DNA from: a virus
Direction: 5' to 3' (one strand)
Virus record (IMG/VR): IMGVR_UViG_3300020601_000959
Location: 1-64,000 of that record
DNA length: 64,000 nucleotides
Of the stretch, positions 6,920 through 15,081 are shown one piece after another. The notes beneath the pieces were generated by a model, which searched no databases, was not told the DNA's origin, and was given only the letters and a program-made list of their open reading frames with translations. A program made the translations under genes and the position numbers. Position 1 is the first letter of the stretch, and every line of letters begins with the position of its first letter.

Positions 6920-9229
6920 ATGATTCAAGTTACCAAACGCGATGGACGCAAAGAAACTCTCGATATTGAAAAATTACACAAAGTTGTTTTTCACGCATGT
7001 AATGATATTACAGGAGTTAGTCCAAGTGAGGTAGAAATCAAAAGTCAAATCCAATTTTTCAATGGTATGAAAAGTAGTGAGATCCAAGAGACTCTTATCA
7101 AAGCAGCAGCAGATCTTATCAGTGAAGAAACACCAAACTATCAATATGTTGGCGGTAGACTAATTAACTATCATCTACGCAAAGAAGTGTATGGTGGCTA
7201 TGATCCGTGTCACATTAAAGAACTTGTAGAGCGTAACATTGAACTTGGTTTCTATGATCCAGAACTTATTAATTATTATGACGACGACGAATGGGAAAAG
7301 ATTAACAATTTTATTAAACACGAGCGTGATGAGAATCTAACCTATGTTGCTATGGAACAACTTCGTGGTAAGTATCTTGTACAAAATAGAGTTACAGGAC
7401 ATATATTTGAAACACCGCAAATGTGCTATGCTTTGATAGCGGCTGTACTGTTCGCAGACTATGACAAAGAAACTAGACTTAAATGGGTAAAAGAGTATTA
7501 TGACGCAGTTAGTCTACATGATATTAGCTTACCTACTCCTGTTATGGCTGGCGTTCGCACGCCACAACGTCAGTTTAGTTCTTGCGTCCTTATCGAATCT
7601 GATGATAGTCTTGATAGTATCAATGCTACTACTAGCAGTATTGTTAAGTATGTAAGTCAAAAAGCAGGCATTGGCATCGGCGGCGGTAAGATCCGTGCTA
7701 TTGGTTCACCAGTGCGTAAAGGCGATGCTTATCACACAGGCATTATTCCATTTTATAAAATGTTTCAGTCGGCAGTAAAGTCATGTAGTCAAGGTGGTGT
7801 GCGTGGCGGAGCAGCAACTATCTACTATCCAATTTGGCATTTAGAAGCAGAAGAAATGCTAGTGCTAAAGAACAACAAAGGCACAGAAGAAAACCGTGTG
7901 CGTCATATGGACTATGGTGTACAGTTCAACAAACTAATGTATGAAAGACTTATTACAGGCGGCGATATAACTCTTTTCTCGCCTAGTGATGTACCTGGCT
8001 TGTACGATGCTTTCTTTGCGGACCAAGATAAGTTCCGTGAGCTATATGAAACAGCAGAACGCAACACAAGACTAAGAAAGAAAACAGTAAAGGCAAGCGA
8101 TTTGTTTAGTGCTTTCATGGAAGAGCGTAAGAACACAGGACGTATCTACTTACAGAATGTAGACAATGCTAACGAGCATGGTAGTTTCTTACCAGAGATA
8201 GCGCCTATTAGACAATCAAATTTGTGTGCTGAAATTGATTTACCAACAAAACCGTTGTCGTCGTTTGATGATCCAGAAGGTGAAATTAGTTTGTGTACAT
8301 TGAGCGCAATCAACTGGGGCAACATTAAACAAGTAAGTGACTTTGAAAGAGTGTGCCGTTTGGCAGTGCGTGGACTAGATGCTTTGTTAAGCTACCAAAA
8401 CTATCCTGTCATAGCAGCACAACTCAGCACAGAAAAACGCCGTCCGTTAGGTGTTGGTATTATCAACTTTGCCTACTGGTTAGCAAAGAACAATCTTGAC
8501 TACCAAAACATAGACAGTGACGGATTGGCATTAGTAGACGAGTTCGCTGAAGCATGGAGTTTCTATCTAATCAAAGCAAGTGCTGACTTAGCAACAGAAC
8601 AAGGTGCGCCAAGTGGTAACATGGAAACAAAGTATGGACATGGCATTACACCTAACCAAACATATAAAAAAGATGTAGACGAACTAGTTAAACATCAAGA
8701 ACGTATGGACTGGAAAGGATTGCGCAAGCAATTAAAAGAAACAGGTATTCGCAACAGTACACTAATGGCACTTATGCCAAGTGAAACATCAGCACAAATA
8801 GCAAATGCCACAAATGGTATTGAACCGCCTAGAGCCTACATTAGTGTAAAACAATCAAAGCATGGTGTTCTCAAGCAAGTAGTACCAGAGTATAAACGCC
8901 TAAAGAACAAGTACGATTTGCTATGGGACCAACAGTCACCAGAAGGTTATCTAAAGATAATGAGTGTGCTACAGAAATACATTGATCAAGGTATTAGTGT
9001 AAACACAAGCTACAATCCACAGTTTTATGACGATGAAAAGATTCCAATGAGTACGATGCTACAGCACATGTTGATGTTTTATAAATACGGTGGGAAGCAA
9101 TTGTATTATTTCAACACACATGACGGACAGGGAGAACTTGATGTTAGTAAGATGATGTCAAAAGAATCATTGCCTGAATTAGAATCAACAGTTGAAGATG
9201 ATGAATATTGCGAAACTTGCGTAATCTAG
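6920..9229 (+). CDS. nrdA: Ribonucleoside-diphosphate reductase class Ia, alpha subunit
   Basis: A 769-residue catalytic subunit that reduces ribonucleotides to deoxyribonucleotides for phage DNA synthesis. An ATP-cone domain occupies about residues 1-95 (TKRDGRKE start), so allosteric control by ATP/dATP is probably kept. The active-site cysteines appear in FSSCVL, the NLCAEI motif (Asn-x-Cys-x-Glu) and SLCTLS. The radical-transfer tyrosine pair appears in QLYYFN near the end. The C-terminus finishes CETCVI, the mobile dithiol re-reduced by glutaredoxin, whose gene is two downstream. Length is normal for the family. Encoded in the order nrdA-nrdB-grx. Confidence 0.97.
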   Translation: MIQVTKRDGRKETLDIEKLHKVVFHACNDITGVSPSEVEIKSQIQFFNGMKSSEIQETLIKAAADLISEETPNYQYVGGRLINYHLRKEVYGGYDPCHIKELVERNIELGFYDPELINYYDDDEWEKINNFIKHERDENLTYVAMEQLRGKYLVQNRVTGHIFETPQMCYALIAAVLFADYDKETRLKWVKEYYDAVSLHDISLPTPVMAGVRTPQRQFSSCVLIESDDSLDSINATTSSIVKYVSQKAGIGIGGGKIRAIGSPVRKGDAYHTGIIPFYKMFQSAVKSCSQGGVRGGAATIYYPIWHLEAEEMLVLKNNKGTEENRVRHMDYGVQFNKLMYERLITGGDITLFSPSDVPGLYDAFFADQDKFRELYETAERNTRLRKKTVKASDLFSAFMEERKNTGRIYLQNVDNANEHGSFLPEIAPIRQSNLCAEIDLPTKPLSSFDDPEGEISLCTLSAINWGNIKQVSDFERVCRLAVRGLDALLSYQNYPVIAAQLSTEKRRPLGVGIINFAYWLAKNNLDYQNIDSDGLALVDEFAEAWSFYLIKASADLATEQGAPSGNMETKYGHGITPNQTYKKDVDELVKHQERMDWKGLRKQLKETGIRNSTLMALMPSETSAQIANATNGIEPPRAYISVKQSKHGVLKQVVPEYKRLKNKYDLLWDQQSPEGYLKIMSVLQKYIDQGISVNTSYNPQFYDDEKIPMSTMLQHMLMFYKYGGKQLYYFNTHDGQGELDVSKMMSKESLPELESTVEDDEYCETCVI

Positions 9230-9258
9230 TTGACAACTAGAATAAATTATGCTACAAA
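9230..9258 (+). promoter_or_regulatory. Sigma70-like promoter upstream of nrdB
   Basis: TTGACA, 17-base spacer, TACAAA, starting at the end of nrdA and followed by AAAGGA before ATG 9278. It would allow nrdB to be made separately. Confidence 0.55.
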
Positions 9259-9277
9259 TATAAAAAAGGATACACAC

Positions 9278-10405
9278 ATGAGCGTTTTTGATACAACGAA
9301 CAAAACTGATCACACCAAAGTTCTAGCGTTTCTAGATCCATCGGGCGGTCCAACTATTCAACGTTATGATACGTTGAAATACAAAACATTTGATAGCCTA
9401 ACAGACAAACAGCTAGGATTCTTTTGGCGTCCAGAAGAAGTTGATATCTATAAAGATGCTAAAGACTTTAAAGCTCTCACCGAACATGAGCAGCATATCT
9501 TTACAAGTAACTTAAAACGTCAAATTTTATTAGATAGTGTACAAGGTCGTGCTCCAGTTGAAGCATTTGCTCCAATTGTATCCTTACCGGAGTTAGAAAA
9601 CTGGATCCAAACATGGACCTTTAGTGAAACAATTCACTCACGTAGCTACACACATATTATCCGTAACGTCTACAGCAACCCAAGCAAAGTGTTTGACGAG
9701 CTTATGGACATTGAAGAAATTGTAGACTGTGCTGGAGACATTTCAAAGTATTACGATGACTTGATTGAACAAAGCATGTGGTACAACTTGCTGGGTGAAG
9801 GTACCCACACAGTCAATGGCAAAAAGAAAACAGTTGATTTATATGAACTAAAGAAAAACTTGTGGCTTACATTAATGAGCGTAAATATTCTTGAAGGTGT
9901 TCGTTTCTATGTGTCATTTGCGTGTAGTTGGGCGTTTGCTGAACTGAAGAAGATGGAAGGTAACGCTAAGATTATCAAGCTGATCGCCCGTGATGAAAAC
10001 TTACACTTGGCAAGTACACAGATGCTTTTAAAAGTACTAAAAACAGATGATCCAGACTATGCTAAAATTGCTGAAGAAACAGAAGAGGAATGTATTCAAA
10101 TGTTTGTTGACGCCGTTGATCAAGAAAAGGCATGGGCAGAATATTTGTTTAAAGATGGTAGTATGATTGGGTTGAATACAGAGTTGCTAGGACAGTATAT
10201 TGAGTTTATTTGTACTCGTAGAATGAGCAATGTAAATTTAAAAAGTCCATACAACCAAAAAACAAATCCTTTGCCGTGGACACAGAAATGGATCAGTGGC
10301 GCAGATGTTCAAGTGGCGCCACAAGAAACAGAAATTACAAGTTACGTGTCAGGGGGTACAAAACAAGATGTGGGCCAAGATACATTCAAAGGCTTCAGCC
10401 TATGA
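9278..10405 (+). CDS. nrdB: Ribonucleoside-diphosphate reductase class Ia, beta subunit
   Basis: A 375-residue radical-generating partner of NrdA. All diiron ligands of the E. coli enzyme can be matched: Asp in PEEVDIY, Glu and His in SETIHS, Glu in NILEGVRF, and Glu and His in RDENLH. The radical tyrosine is present in HSRSYTH. So it should be an active tyrosyl-radical Ia enzyme. ATG 9278 is chosen because AAAGGA precedes it; the upstream TTG at 9230 lies in the -35 box of the local promoter. The stop overlaps the glutaredoxin start (ATGA). Confidence 0.96.
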   Translation: MSVFDTTNKTDHTKVLAFLDPSGGPTIQRYDTLKYKTFDSLTDKQLGFFWRPEEVDIYKDAKDFKALTEHEQHIFTSNLKRQILLDSVQGRAPVEAFAPIVSLPELENWIQTWTFSETIHSRSYTHIIRNVYSNPSKVFDELMDIEEIVDCAGDISKYYDDLIEQSMWYNLLGEGTHTVNGKKKTVDLYELKKNLWLTLMSVNILEGVRFYVSFACSWAFAELKKMEGNAKIIKLIARDENLHLASTQMLLKVLKTDDPDYAKIAEETEEECIQMFVDAVDQEKAWAEYLFKDGSMIGLNTELLGQYIEFICTRRMSNVNLKSPYNQKTNPLPWTQKWISGADVQVAPQETEITSYVSGGTKQDVGQDTFKGFSL

Positions 10406-10653
10406 TAGAGATATGGGGTAAGGACAATTGTATATATTGTACTAGAGCAAAAGCTCTATGTGAGACACGAGGCTATACATTTACCTACAAAATGTTAGGA
10501 ACAGATTTCATGCGTGAAGAAGTTCTTGAAGAATTTCCAGGAGCAAGAACCTTTCCACAAATTAAAGTAGGTGGTAGGGCTGTTGGTTCTTATAATGACT
10601 TCGTAAAATATTTAGAAGATACAGGATACAATGGAACTGGGCATAGTCTTTGA
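10402..10653 (+). CDS. grx: Glutaredoxin
   Basis: An 83-residue glutaredoxin with the CIYC redox motif at residues 10-13, the cis-proline in TFPQIKVGG and the GSYNDF glutathione-binding region. It is the expected electron donor for the phage ribonucleotide reductase, comparable in role to T4 NrdC. ATG 10402 overlaps the nrdB stop (ATGA); reading further upstream in frame only gives nrdB shadow sequence. The end overlaps the next gene by four bases. Confidence 0.93.
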   Translation: MIEIWGKDNCIYCTRAKALCETRGYTFTYKMLGTDFMREEVLEEFPGARTFPQIKVGGRAVGSYNDFVKYLEDTGYNGTGHSL

Positions 10654-11315
10654 GTTTTATATTTCATAGTACTGAACAAGACGGCGTTTTGTTTTACTTT
10701 CATAAGTGCGGAACTACAAATATTACTACACCAATGCCTGATAGATCAGTCTATAACTTAATTGGATCTAGTGTTTACACAATGAAAGGTCAAACTGCCT
10801 ACGAACACTACGCCATGCGCTATGTAAATTTTGATCAAAAGAAATATGTGCTGGTAAGGCATCCTATGGAAAAGTTTATAAGTGGTTACCATCATTATCT
10901 ATCGCTAATTAAATCTAATCTTGATAACAAAAAAGAATGGATGTCAAAACTTTTAAATAAGAAATTTGGAGAATATGATATTAATTTACATTGTGAGGCA
11001 GTCCGTAAACTGTCTGTATTAAATGAAACTTATGATCATGATTACGGCCATCATTGCTTAGACTTTTATCTACATTGTGTAGAGGATATGGGAGACCATA
11101 TAACAGACGACATGGAAGTAATTAGACTAGGTGGCAATTACGAACAACTTAAAAATACATCGTTGTATGAATTATTAGAAGGTAAACATAAAAATCAGAC
11201 GCAATCACATATCAAGGAATCAGCTCCTTTGAATTGGACACCTGAAAGTTATAATTATATTACTAAGAAGTATAAGAAAACTATGAAAAGACTAGGATAC
11301 AAATATGATCATTGA
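10650..11315 (+). CDS. Sulfotransferase-like P-loop protein (1 of 5)
   Basis: A 221-residue protein with the two PAPS-contact signatures of the sulfotransferase superfamily. The N-terminal phosphosulfate loop is FYFHKCGTTNIT (about residues 16-27). The 3'-phosphate motif is YVLVRHPMEKFISGYHH (about 69-85). Family members move sulfate from PAPS to carbohydrates or other acceptors; the acceptor here is unknown. It starts at TTG overlapping the glutaredoxin stop (TTGA), so it is probably translationally coupled. Four more members of the same general type occur at 47.8, 58.6, 59.2 and 60.8 kb, all divergent from each other. Confidence 0.75.
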   Translation: MSFIFHSTEQDGVLFYFHKCGTTNITTPMPDRSVYNLIGSSVYTMKGQTAYEHYAMRYVNFDQKKYVLVRHPMEKFISGYHHYLSLIKSNLDNKKEWMSKLLNKKFGEYDINLHCEAVRKLSVLNETYDHDYGHHCLDFYLHCVEDMGDHITDDMEVIRLGGNYEQLKNTSLYELLEGKHKNQTQSHIKESAPLNWTPESYNYITKKYKKTMKRLGYKYDH

Positions 11316-11595
11316 AACACCATACAAAGCAAACGATACTGTTACTATCAAAACTACAGGAGGCGATGAAATTGTTGCCCGGTTTGTAGAGGAAAATGAT
11401 AAATCAGTTACAGTATCAAAACCCTTAGCATTAATGGCAACACAACAAGGCATGGGACTTGCTCCTTATGCGTTTACCATTCCACAGGATAGCAAAGTAC
11501 ACATAAATAAAAGTGCTGTTGTATTCATTTGTAAAACTGATCCCGAAATGGGCAAACAATATATGACAAGCACCACAGGAATTCAAATGGCTTAG
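11305..11595 (+). CDS. LSm-like small beta-barrel protein, conserved in marine phages
   Basis: A 96-residue protein. Residues 8-40 alternate strand-like segments (DTVTIKTTGG, EIVARFVEEN, SVTVSKPLAL) in the manner of an Sm/Hfq-type five-strand barrel. The remainder is less regular. It overlaps the sulfotransferase-like gene by 11 bases and is followed by the PAAR gene. The fold assignment is by pattern only; RNA binding is not shown. Confidence 0.7.
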   Translation: MIIETPYKANDTVTIKTTGGDEIVARFVEENDKSVTVSKPLALMATQQGMGLAPYAFTIPQDSKVHINKSAVVFICKTDPEMGKQYMTSTTGIQMA

Positions 11596-11603
11596 GGGTT
11601 TTA

Positions 11604-11954
11604 ATGGGCGGCAAGGTTGCTAGAAAAACAGATACTACTACAACAGGACATAGTTGTGACACTACAACTACCCTTAACAATGGTCAAGGTAGTGTGTTTG
11701 CGGAAAACCAACTTGTAGCAAGAATCGGCGACCCTACGGTATCACATGATGTTCCAACAGTAATTCAAACAGGAACGGACGAAGACGGCAATCCAACTTT
11801 TTCAACAGTGTGTCTGCCTCATACAGGATCAGTAACAACAGGCAATGGAACTGTTTATGCTGTTGGCAAACTCATTACATTCCTAGGTGAAACTGTTTCT
11901 TGTAGCAGCGGATCAATTACAAGTTCAGCAAACACAGTTTACGTAGAAAATTAA
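11604..11954 (+). CDS. PAAR-domain spike-tip protein (gp5.4-like)
   Basis: A 116-residue PAAR-repeat protein: GGKVARKTD at the start, then GSVFAENQLVARIGD, H- and C-containing turns (GHSC, VSHDVP, CLPH) and the closing GNGTVYAVGKLITF. PAAR proteins bind one metal ion and form the sharp conical tip of contractile-tail spikes; T4 gp5.4 is the phage example. This supports a contractile-tail (myovirus) particle. A Shine-Dalgarno-like GGGG lies just upstream. It ends before a sigma70-like promoter. Confidence 0.88.
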   Translation: MGGKVARKTDTTTTGHSCDTTTTLNNGQGSVFAENQLVARIGDPTVSHDVPTVIQTGTDEDGNPTFSTVCLPHTGSVTTGNGTVYAVGKLITFLGETVSCSSGSITSSANTVYVEN

Positions 11955-11958
11955 TCAC

Positions 11959-11986
11959 TTGACATTATCCATACTTGTGTTATAAT
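11959..11986 (+). promoter_or_regulatory. Sigma70-like promoter
   Basis: TTGACA, 16-base spacer, TATAAT, upstream of the nucleotidase gene; GAGAGGC serves as Shine-Dalgarno before ATG 12019. Confidence 0.75.
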
Positions 11987-12018
11987 GAAGCACAACTTAG
12001 GCAATTAGAGAGGCATTT

Positions 12019-12525
12019 ATGAAAATTTATCTAGATATGGACGGCGTTATAGCTGACTTCTTTGGAGGACTACAGAACTACTATGGTGTAGATCATTGGA
12101 AGAACTTACCAGATAAAGAAGAAAGCATTTGGGCACTAAAATACACAAACTTCTTTGATACACTTGAACCATTTCCAACAAGTGCTAGGCTTGTTAACAC
12201 AGTAAGAGAACTTGCTGGTGATAATTATGGCATTTGTTCTAGTCCGTTGCGTGGAGATAAGGACAATAGTAGTTACTGGAAGCGTGTATGGTTAACAAGA
12301 CATAACTTTTTGCCAAGCCGTGTGCCAAACATTATCTTTACTGGATACAAACCAAAGTATGCTATTGAAGATATTACTGGTATGCCCAACATTCTAGTTG
12401 ATGATAAACCTAGCAATATTGATAGTTGGAAGGCAAAGGGTGGTATTGGTATTAGATATCAAGCTAACGAAGATAGTGTTGATGATCTAATTGAGAACTT
12501 AAGAACTTTATACGTAGGTGATTAG
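12019..12525 (+). CDS. 5'(3')-deoxyribonucleotidase-like HAD phosphatase
   Basis: A 168-residue HAD-superfamily enzyme of the NT5C type. Motif I is DMDGVIADF (residues 6-14; the first Asp is the nucleophile). Motif II Ser-Ser is in YGICSSP. The conserved Lys is near TGYKPKYA. Motif IV is ILVDDKPSN. Such enzymes dephosphorylate (deoxy)nucleoside monophosphates and balance pools next to ribonucleotide reductase. Its own promoter marks it as early or middle. The next gene starts at GTG overlapping the TAG stop. Confidence 0.85.
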   Translation: MKIYLDMDGVIADFFGGLQNYYGVDHWKNLPDKEESIWALKYTNFFDTLEPFPTSARLVNTVRELAGDNYGICSSPLRGDKDNSSYWKRVWLTRHNFLPSRVPNIIFTGYKPKYAIEDITGMPNILVDDKPSNIDSWKAKGGIGIRYQANEDSVDDLIENLRTLYVGD

Positions 12526-12707
12526 TGGAACAAAAAAACTTGCACGAACAGATAGTTCTTGCTTTTGACATTTATATGAAAGAAAGTGAGAAGTTTGAAA
12601 GCGGAGTAAAAGCCTCTGCTGTTCGTGCTCGCCAAGCCTTATTTGAAATGAAAGATCTGCTTGTACTTCGAAGAAAAGAAATACAAGAAAAGAAAAGAGA
12701 AATGTAA
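12525..12707 (+). CDS. Histone H1-like (Hc1-type) small basic protein
   Basis: A 60-residue helical protein. The second half (GVKASAVRARQALFEMKDL, then RRKEIQEKK) resembles the Chlamydia Hc1 histone-like family and a small protein I associate with T4-like marine phages. It would bind DNA non-specifically through Lys/Arg on one helical face. The GTG start overlaps the upstream TAG (TAGTG), suggesting coupling. Assignment is from pattern resemblance, moderate confidence. Confidence 0.65.
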   Translation: MEQKNLHEQIVLAFDIYMKESEKFESGVKASAVRARQALFEMKDLLVLRRKEIQEKKREM

Positions 12708-12713
12708 TAAATA
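12708..12713 (+). promoter_or_regulatory. T4-type late promoter
   Basis: TAAATA 17 bases before ATG 12731; GAGGA in the short leader. Confidence 0.55.
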
Positions 12714-12730
12714 CAGTAGAGGATAATAAA

Positions 12731-12994
12731 ATGGAAACACTTTCAGATTTAAGAAAATATATTTTGTCAAACTACGGTATTCAACCGCATGTGTCTAATG
12801 ATGATGAATTAACGTACAGAGCAATAACCTTTTCACGTAAAGTTACACCAGGTGTTGGTTTCCATGATCCTGGAGACATGTGGGCAGTTAGACGCCACGG
12901 CAAAACAGAAGATTTTATGAGAACAGAAGAATTAGAAAAAGCAGTAGATGCGGGCGGCAGCCTTTTGTACTGGTTTTTTCCTGAAGGCTCTTAA
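12731..12994 (+). CDS. Hypothetical phage protein
   Basis: An 87-residue soluble protein with a basic, aromatic middle (TPGVGFHDPGDMWAVRRHG). No signal, membrane segment or known motif. Preceded by a late box and GAGGATAAT. Function unknown. Confidence 0.65.
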   Translation: METLSDLRKYILSNYGIQPHVSNDDELTYRAITFSRKVTPGVGFHDPGDMWAVRRHGKTEDFMRTEELEKAVDAGGSLLYWFFPEGS

Positions 12995-13026
12995 TTCAGT
13001 GTTAGCGCTCTATTGTAACATTTTTG

Positions 13027-13032
13027 TAAATA
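13027..13032 (+). promoter_or_regulatory. T4-type late promoter abutting the start codon
   Basis: TAAATA four bases before ATG 13037. Predicted leaderless transcript. Confidence 0.55.
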
Positions 13033-13036
13033 CATT

Positions 13037-13243
13037 ATGTTGCGAAATGATCTCAAAGAAGAATACCGCATTTTCTACATGGTGAAAGGCCACCTCAACG
13101 CCTCCCCTGAAACAGTATTGGACAGCTATAACGGCTATTTTAAACGCCTATGGTATGATGGTGGCGATGGCGCACCCCTTTACGATTACAGTGAACAGTT
13201 CGAAGAAGCATGGAGTAAACACAATGGTCTCGAAACAATTTGA
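13037..13243 (+). CDS. Hypothetical phage protein
   Basis: A 68-residue soluble protein rich in Tyr, Trp and acidic residues (YNGYFKRLWYDGGDG). No motif recognised. No Shine-Dalgarno; the late box sits directly before the ATG. It overlaps the following gene by 20 bases. Confidence 0.6.
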   Translation: MLRNDLKEEYRIFYMVKGHLNASPETVLDSYNGYFKRLWYDGGDGAPLYDYSEQFEEAWSKHNGLETI

Positions 13244-13442
13244 AGCTTTAACTGAGGACGAGCTACAGTTTATGGAAAAACTATTGGCCGAAGCATTAGG
13301 TAAAGAAATAGAGCAAGATAAAACTTGGCAAAATAAGAATGGATATTCTAGACCATTTCAAAAACAGCGCAAAATACTGAACTGTCTTAACGCAATCAAA
13401 TCACAAAAAAGAGTACAAAAGTTACGTGCTACTAAATGGTAA
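13224..13442 (+). CDS. Hypothetical phage protein, basic C-terminus
   Basis: A 72-residue protein from ATG 13224, chosen because GGAG lies nine bases upstream; longer in-frame starts would overlap the previous gene completely. Acidic helical N-terminal half (EALTEDELQFMEKLLAEALG), strongly basic end. It lies directly ahead of the tmRNA promoter. Function unknown. Confidence 0.6.
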   Translation: MVSKQFEALTEDELQFMEKLLAEALGKEIEQDKTWQNKNGYSRPFQKQRKILNCLNAIKSQKRVQKLRATKW

Positions 13443-13449
13443 TTAAAGG

Positions 13450-13480
13450 TTGACAACCTTTAAATTTTATGTTATAAATA
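13450..13480 (+). promoter_or_regulatory. Composite promoter of the tmRNA gene
   Basis: TTGACA (13450-13455), exactly 17 bases, then TATAAATA (13473-13480), which serves both as a -10 and as a full T4-type late box. Predicted start near 13485. The same composite occurs at 25181 and 46816. Confidence 0.75.
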
Positions 13481-13484
13481 ACCT

Positions 13485-13707
13485 GTAGGCGTTATAAAGC
13501 GTATTTGGACTCCGGGGCGGTACCGGACGCCTCCACCATAAACACATTTACTGAGTGTGTTTTTGATGGGGGCGACATAGGATTCGACAGGTAGGCTAGT
13601 TTACAAAACACAAATGCAAACGATAACTTTGCACCATCTGGATTTGCCTTAGCGGCCTAATCACAGGGGGTATGGGTTCCACCTAGCAACAGAACGGGCC
13701 TGTTTTC
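13485..13707 (+). ncRNA. ssrA: Circularly permuted two-piece tmRNA (alphaproteobacterial type)
   Basis: The 3' tRNA-like half comes first: a T-arm-like stem TCCGG/CCGGA (13511-13527), then acceptor strand CGCCTCC, discriminator A and encoded CCA ending at 13538. A hairpin spacer AAACACA/TGTGTTT follows. Then comes the 5' half with acceptor strand GGGGGCG at 13568-13574 (pairing with CGCCTCC with one G-U) and GGATTCGACAGG. The tag frame at 13616-13660 encodes ANDNFAPSGFALAA and a TAA. Downstream is the GGGTTCCACCTAGCAACAGAAC block seen in permuted tmRNAs. GTAGGCT in the coding piece can pair with AGCGTAT in the acceptor piece. tmRNA frees stalled ribosomes and tags the nascent chain for ClpXP-type proteolysis. 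The piece ends are approximate. Confidence 0.93.
13616..13660 (+). other. tmRNA proteolysis-tag reading frame
   Basis: Fourteen codons, GCA to GCC, then TAA. The encoded tag starts ANDNFA and ends ALAA, the usual C-terminal degron shape read by ClpX/ClpA. It follows the pattern of alphaproteobacterial tags. Confidence 0.92.
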
Positions 13708-13728
13708 CAACTAACAAGGGAGAAATAT

Positions 13729-15021
13729 ATGTTAGAAAAACTATTTGGGTTGTCAGCAGCAGGAACTACTGTAAGAACAGAAGTAATGGCTGGTTTAGCA
13801 ACCTTTCTTACAATGGCATATATTACTGTAGTCAACCCAGCTATTCTTTCAACTGAAGGATCAGGTATGGGTTTTGGTGCTGTGTTTACAGCAACCATTA
13901 TTGCCGCAGTAATTGGCACATTGATAATGGGTCTCTGGGCTAATTGGCCAGTAGCACTCGCACCAGGTATGGGACTTAATGCGTTCTTTACTTTTGGTGT
14001 TATCTTTGGTATGGGATATACCTATCAACAGGCACTTGCCGCTGTATTTGTAGCTGGTATTGTGTTTATTGGACTTAGTGTAACACCAGCACGTAAGTAT
14101 ATTATTAACAGCATTCCTAAGTCTATGAAACTTGGTGTTGGCGCAGGTATTGGCCTGTTTCTTGCCATTATTGGTTTGAAAAATGCTGGCATTGTAGTTG
14201 ACGATCCTGCTACACTAGTAGGACTTGGAGACGTAACTAGTTGGCCAGTATTGCTAACAGGTTTAGGCTTTGTAATTATGGCAATCCTAGACAAGCGTAA
14301 AGTTCCAGGCGCAGTGATTCTTGGTATTCTAGCTGTATCAGCTATTGCTTGGATCACAGGTATTGCGGACCTAGGCGGAGTAGCTGGTGCTATTCCAAGT
14401 CCTGAACATGCCTTTAGTATGGACTTTAGTGCTCTATTTACAGCAGGATTTATTGGAGTTGCTTTTGCCTTTTTGTTTGTTGACTTTTTTGACACAGCAG
14501 GAACACTTACAAGTGTTGCTAACCTAACAGGAAAAGTTAATGACGATGGCGAAGTAGAGCAAATTGATCGTGCTTTACTTGCTGATTCAGTAGCAACTAC
14601 AGCAGGTGCGTTAGTAGGAACATCAAACACTACTTCATACATTGAAAGTGGAGCAGGTATCAAAGAAGGTGGTAAGACAGGACTTACAGCAGTAGTTGTC
14701 GCTATCTTGTTCGGTGCTTGTTTATTCTTAGCGCCACTAGCACAAAGCATTCCAGCTTATGCTACAGCGCCAGCACTAATCTTTATTGCTACATACTTTT
14801 TACGCAACATCGCAGATATTGACTGGGATGATGTAACTGAGTATGCTCCAGCAGTATTGGCAGCAGTGTTGATGCCACTAACATTTAGTATCGCACACGG
14901 CATTGCTATTGGCTTTGTAGCTTATGCGCTAATCAAAGCATTAAGCGGTCGTACAGACGATCTAAATGGCGGTAGCATTGCTATCGCAGCTATCAGCGTT
15001 ATCTATTTTATCGCTGTATAA
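13729..15021 (+). CDS. NCS2-family purine permease (AzgA/GhxP-like)
   Basis: A 430-residue polytopic membrane protein, full length for the NCS2 hypoxanthine/guanine/adenine group. It begins FGLSAAGTTVRTEVMAGLATF, has ALAPGMGLNAFF (the transmembrane-3 signature) and continues with DFFDTAGTL and GTSNTTSYIESGAGIKEGGKTG (the transmembrane-10 and binding-site region with conserved Glu), all typical of AzgA-like proteins. About 12-14 membrane segments are visible. It would import a purine base by proton symport. It lies 22 bases after the tmRNA with AAGGGAG as Shine-Dalgarno and ends in an intrinsic terminator, so it may be read through from the tmRNA promoter. A complete transporter is unusual cargo for a phage. 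Confidence 0.92.
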   Translation: MLEKLFGLSAAGTTVRTEVMAGLATFLTMAYITVVNPAILSTEGSGMGFGAVFTATIIAAVIGTLIMGLWANWPVALAPGMGLNAFFTFGVIFGMGYTYQQALAAVFVAGIVFIGLSVTPARKYIINSIPKSMKLGVGAGIGLFLAIIGLKNAGIVVDDPATLVGLGDVTSWPVLLTGLGFVIMAILDKRKVPGAVILGILAVSAIAWITGIADLGGVAGAIPSPEHAFSMDFSALFTAGFIGVAFAFLFVDFFDTAGTLTSVANLTGKVNDDGEVEQIDRALLADSVATTAGALVGTSNTTSYIESGAGIKEGGKTGLTAVVVAILFGACLFLAPLAQSIPAYATAPALIFIATYFLRNIADIDWDDVTEYAPAVLAAVLMPLTFSIAHGIAIGFVAYALIKALSGRTDDLNGGSIAIAAISVIYFIAV

Positions 15022-15029
15022 TGATAATG

Positions 15030-15064
15030 GCCGGCTTTGATAAATCAGAGTCGGCTGTTCTTTT
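15030..15064 (+). terminator. Rho-independent terminator after the permease gene
   Basis: An 11-12 bp stem (GCCGGCTTTGAT / ATCAGAGTCGGC, two G-T pairs) followed by TGTTCTTTT. Confidence 0.8.
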
Positions 15065-15081
15065 GACTAAAGGAAAATATT

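Noticed and set aside
13443-13490. Glutamine riboswitch upstream of the tmRNA, as reported for a related methylophage
   Set aside because: The stretch between the preceding gene and the tmRNA is filled by a TTGACA-N17-TATAAATA promoter. I find no glnA-type conserved segments, and the predicted transcript starts too close to the tRNA-like half.
14025-14750. 241-residue ORF on the minus strand
   Set aside because: It lies wholly inside the NCS2 permease gene, has low-complexity Ala/Pro/Ser translation and no start signals. It is a shadow of the real gene.
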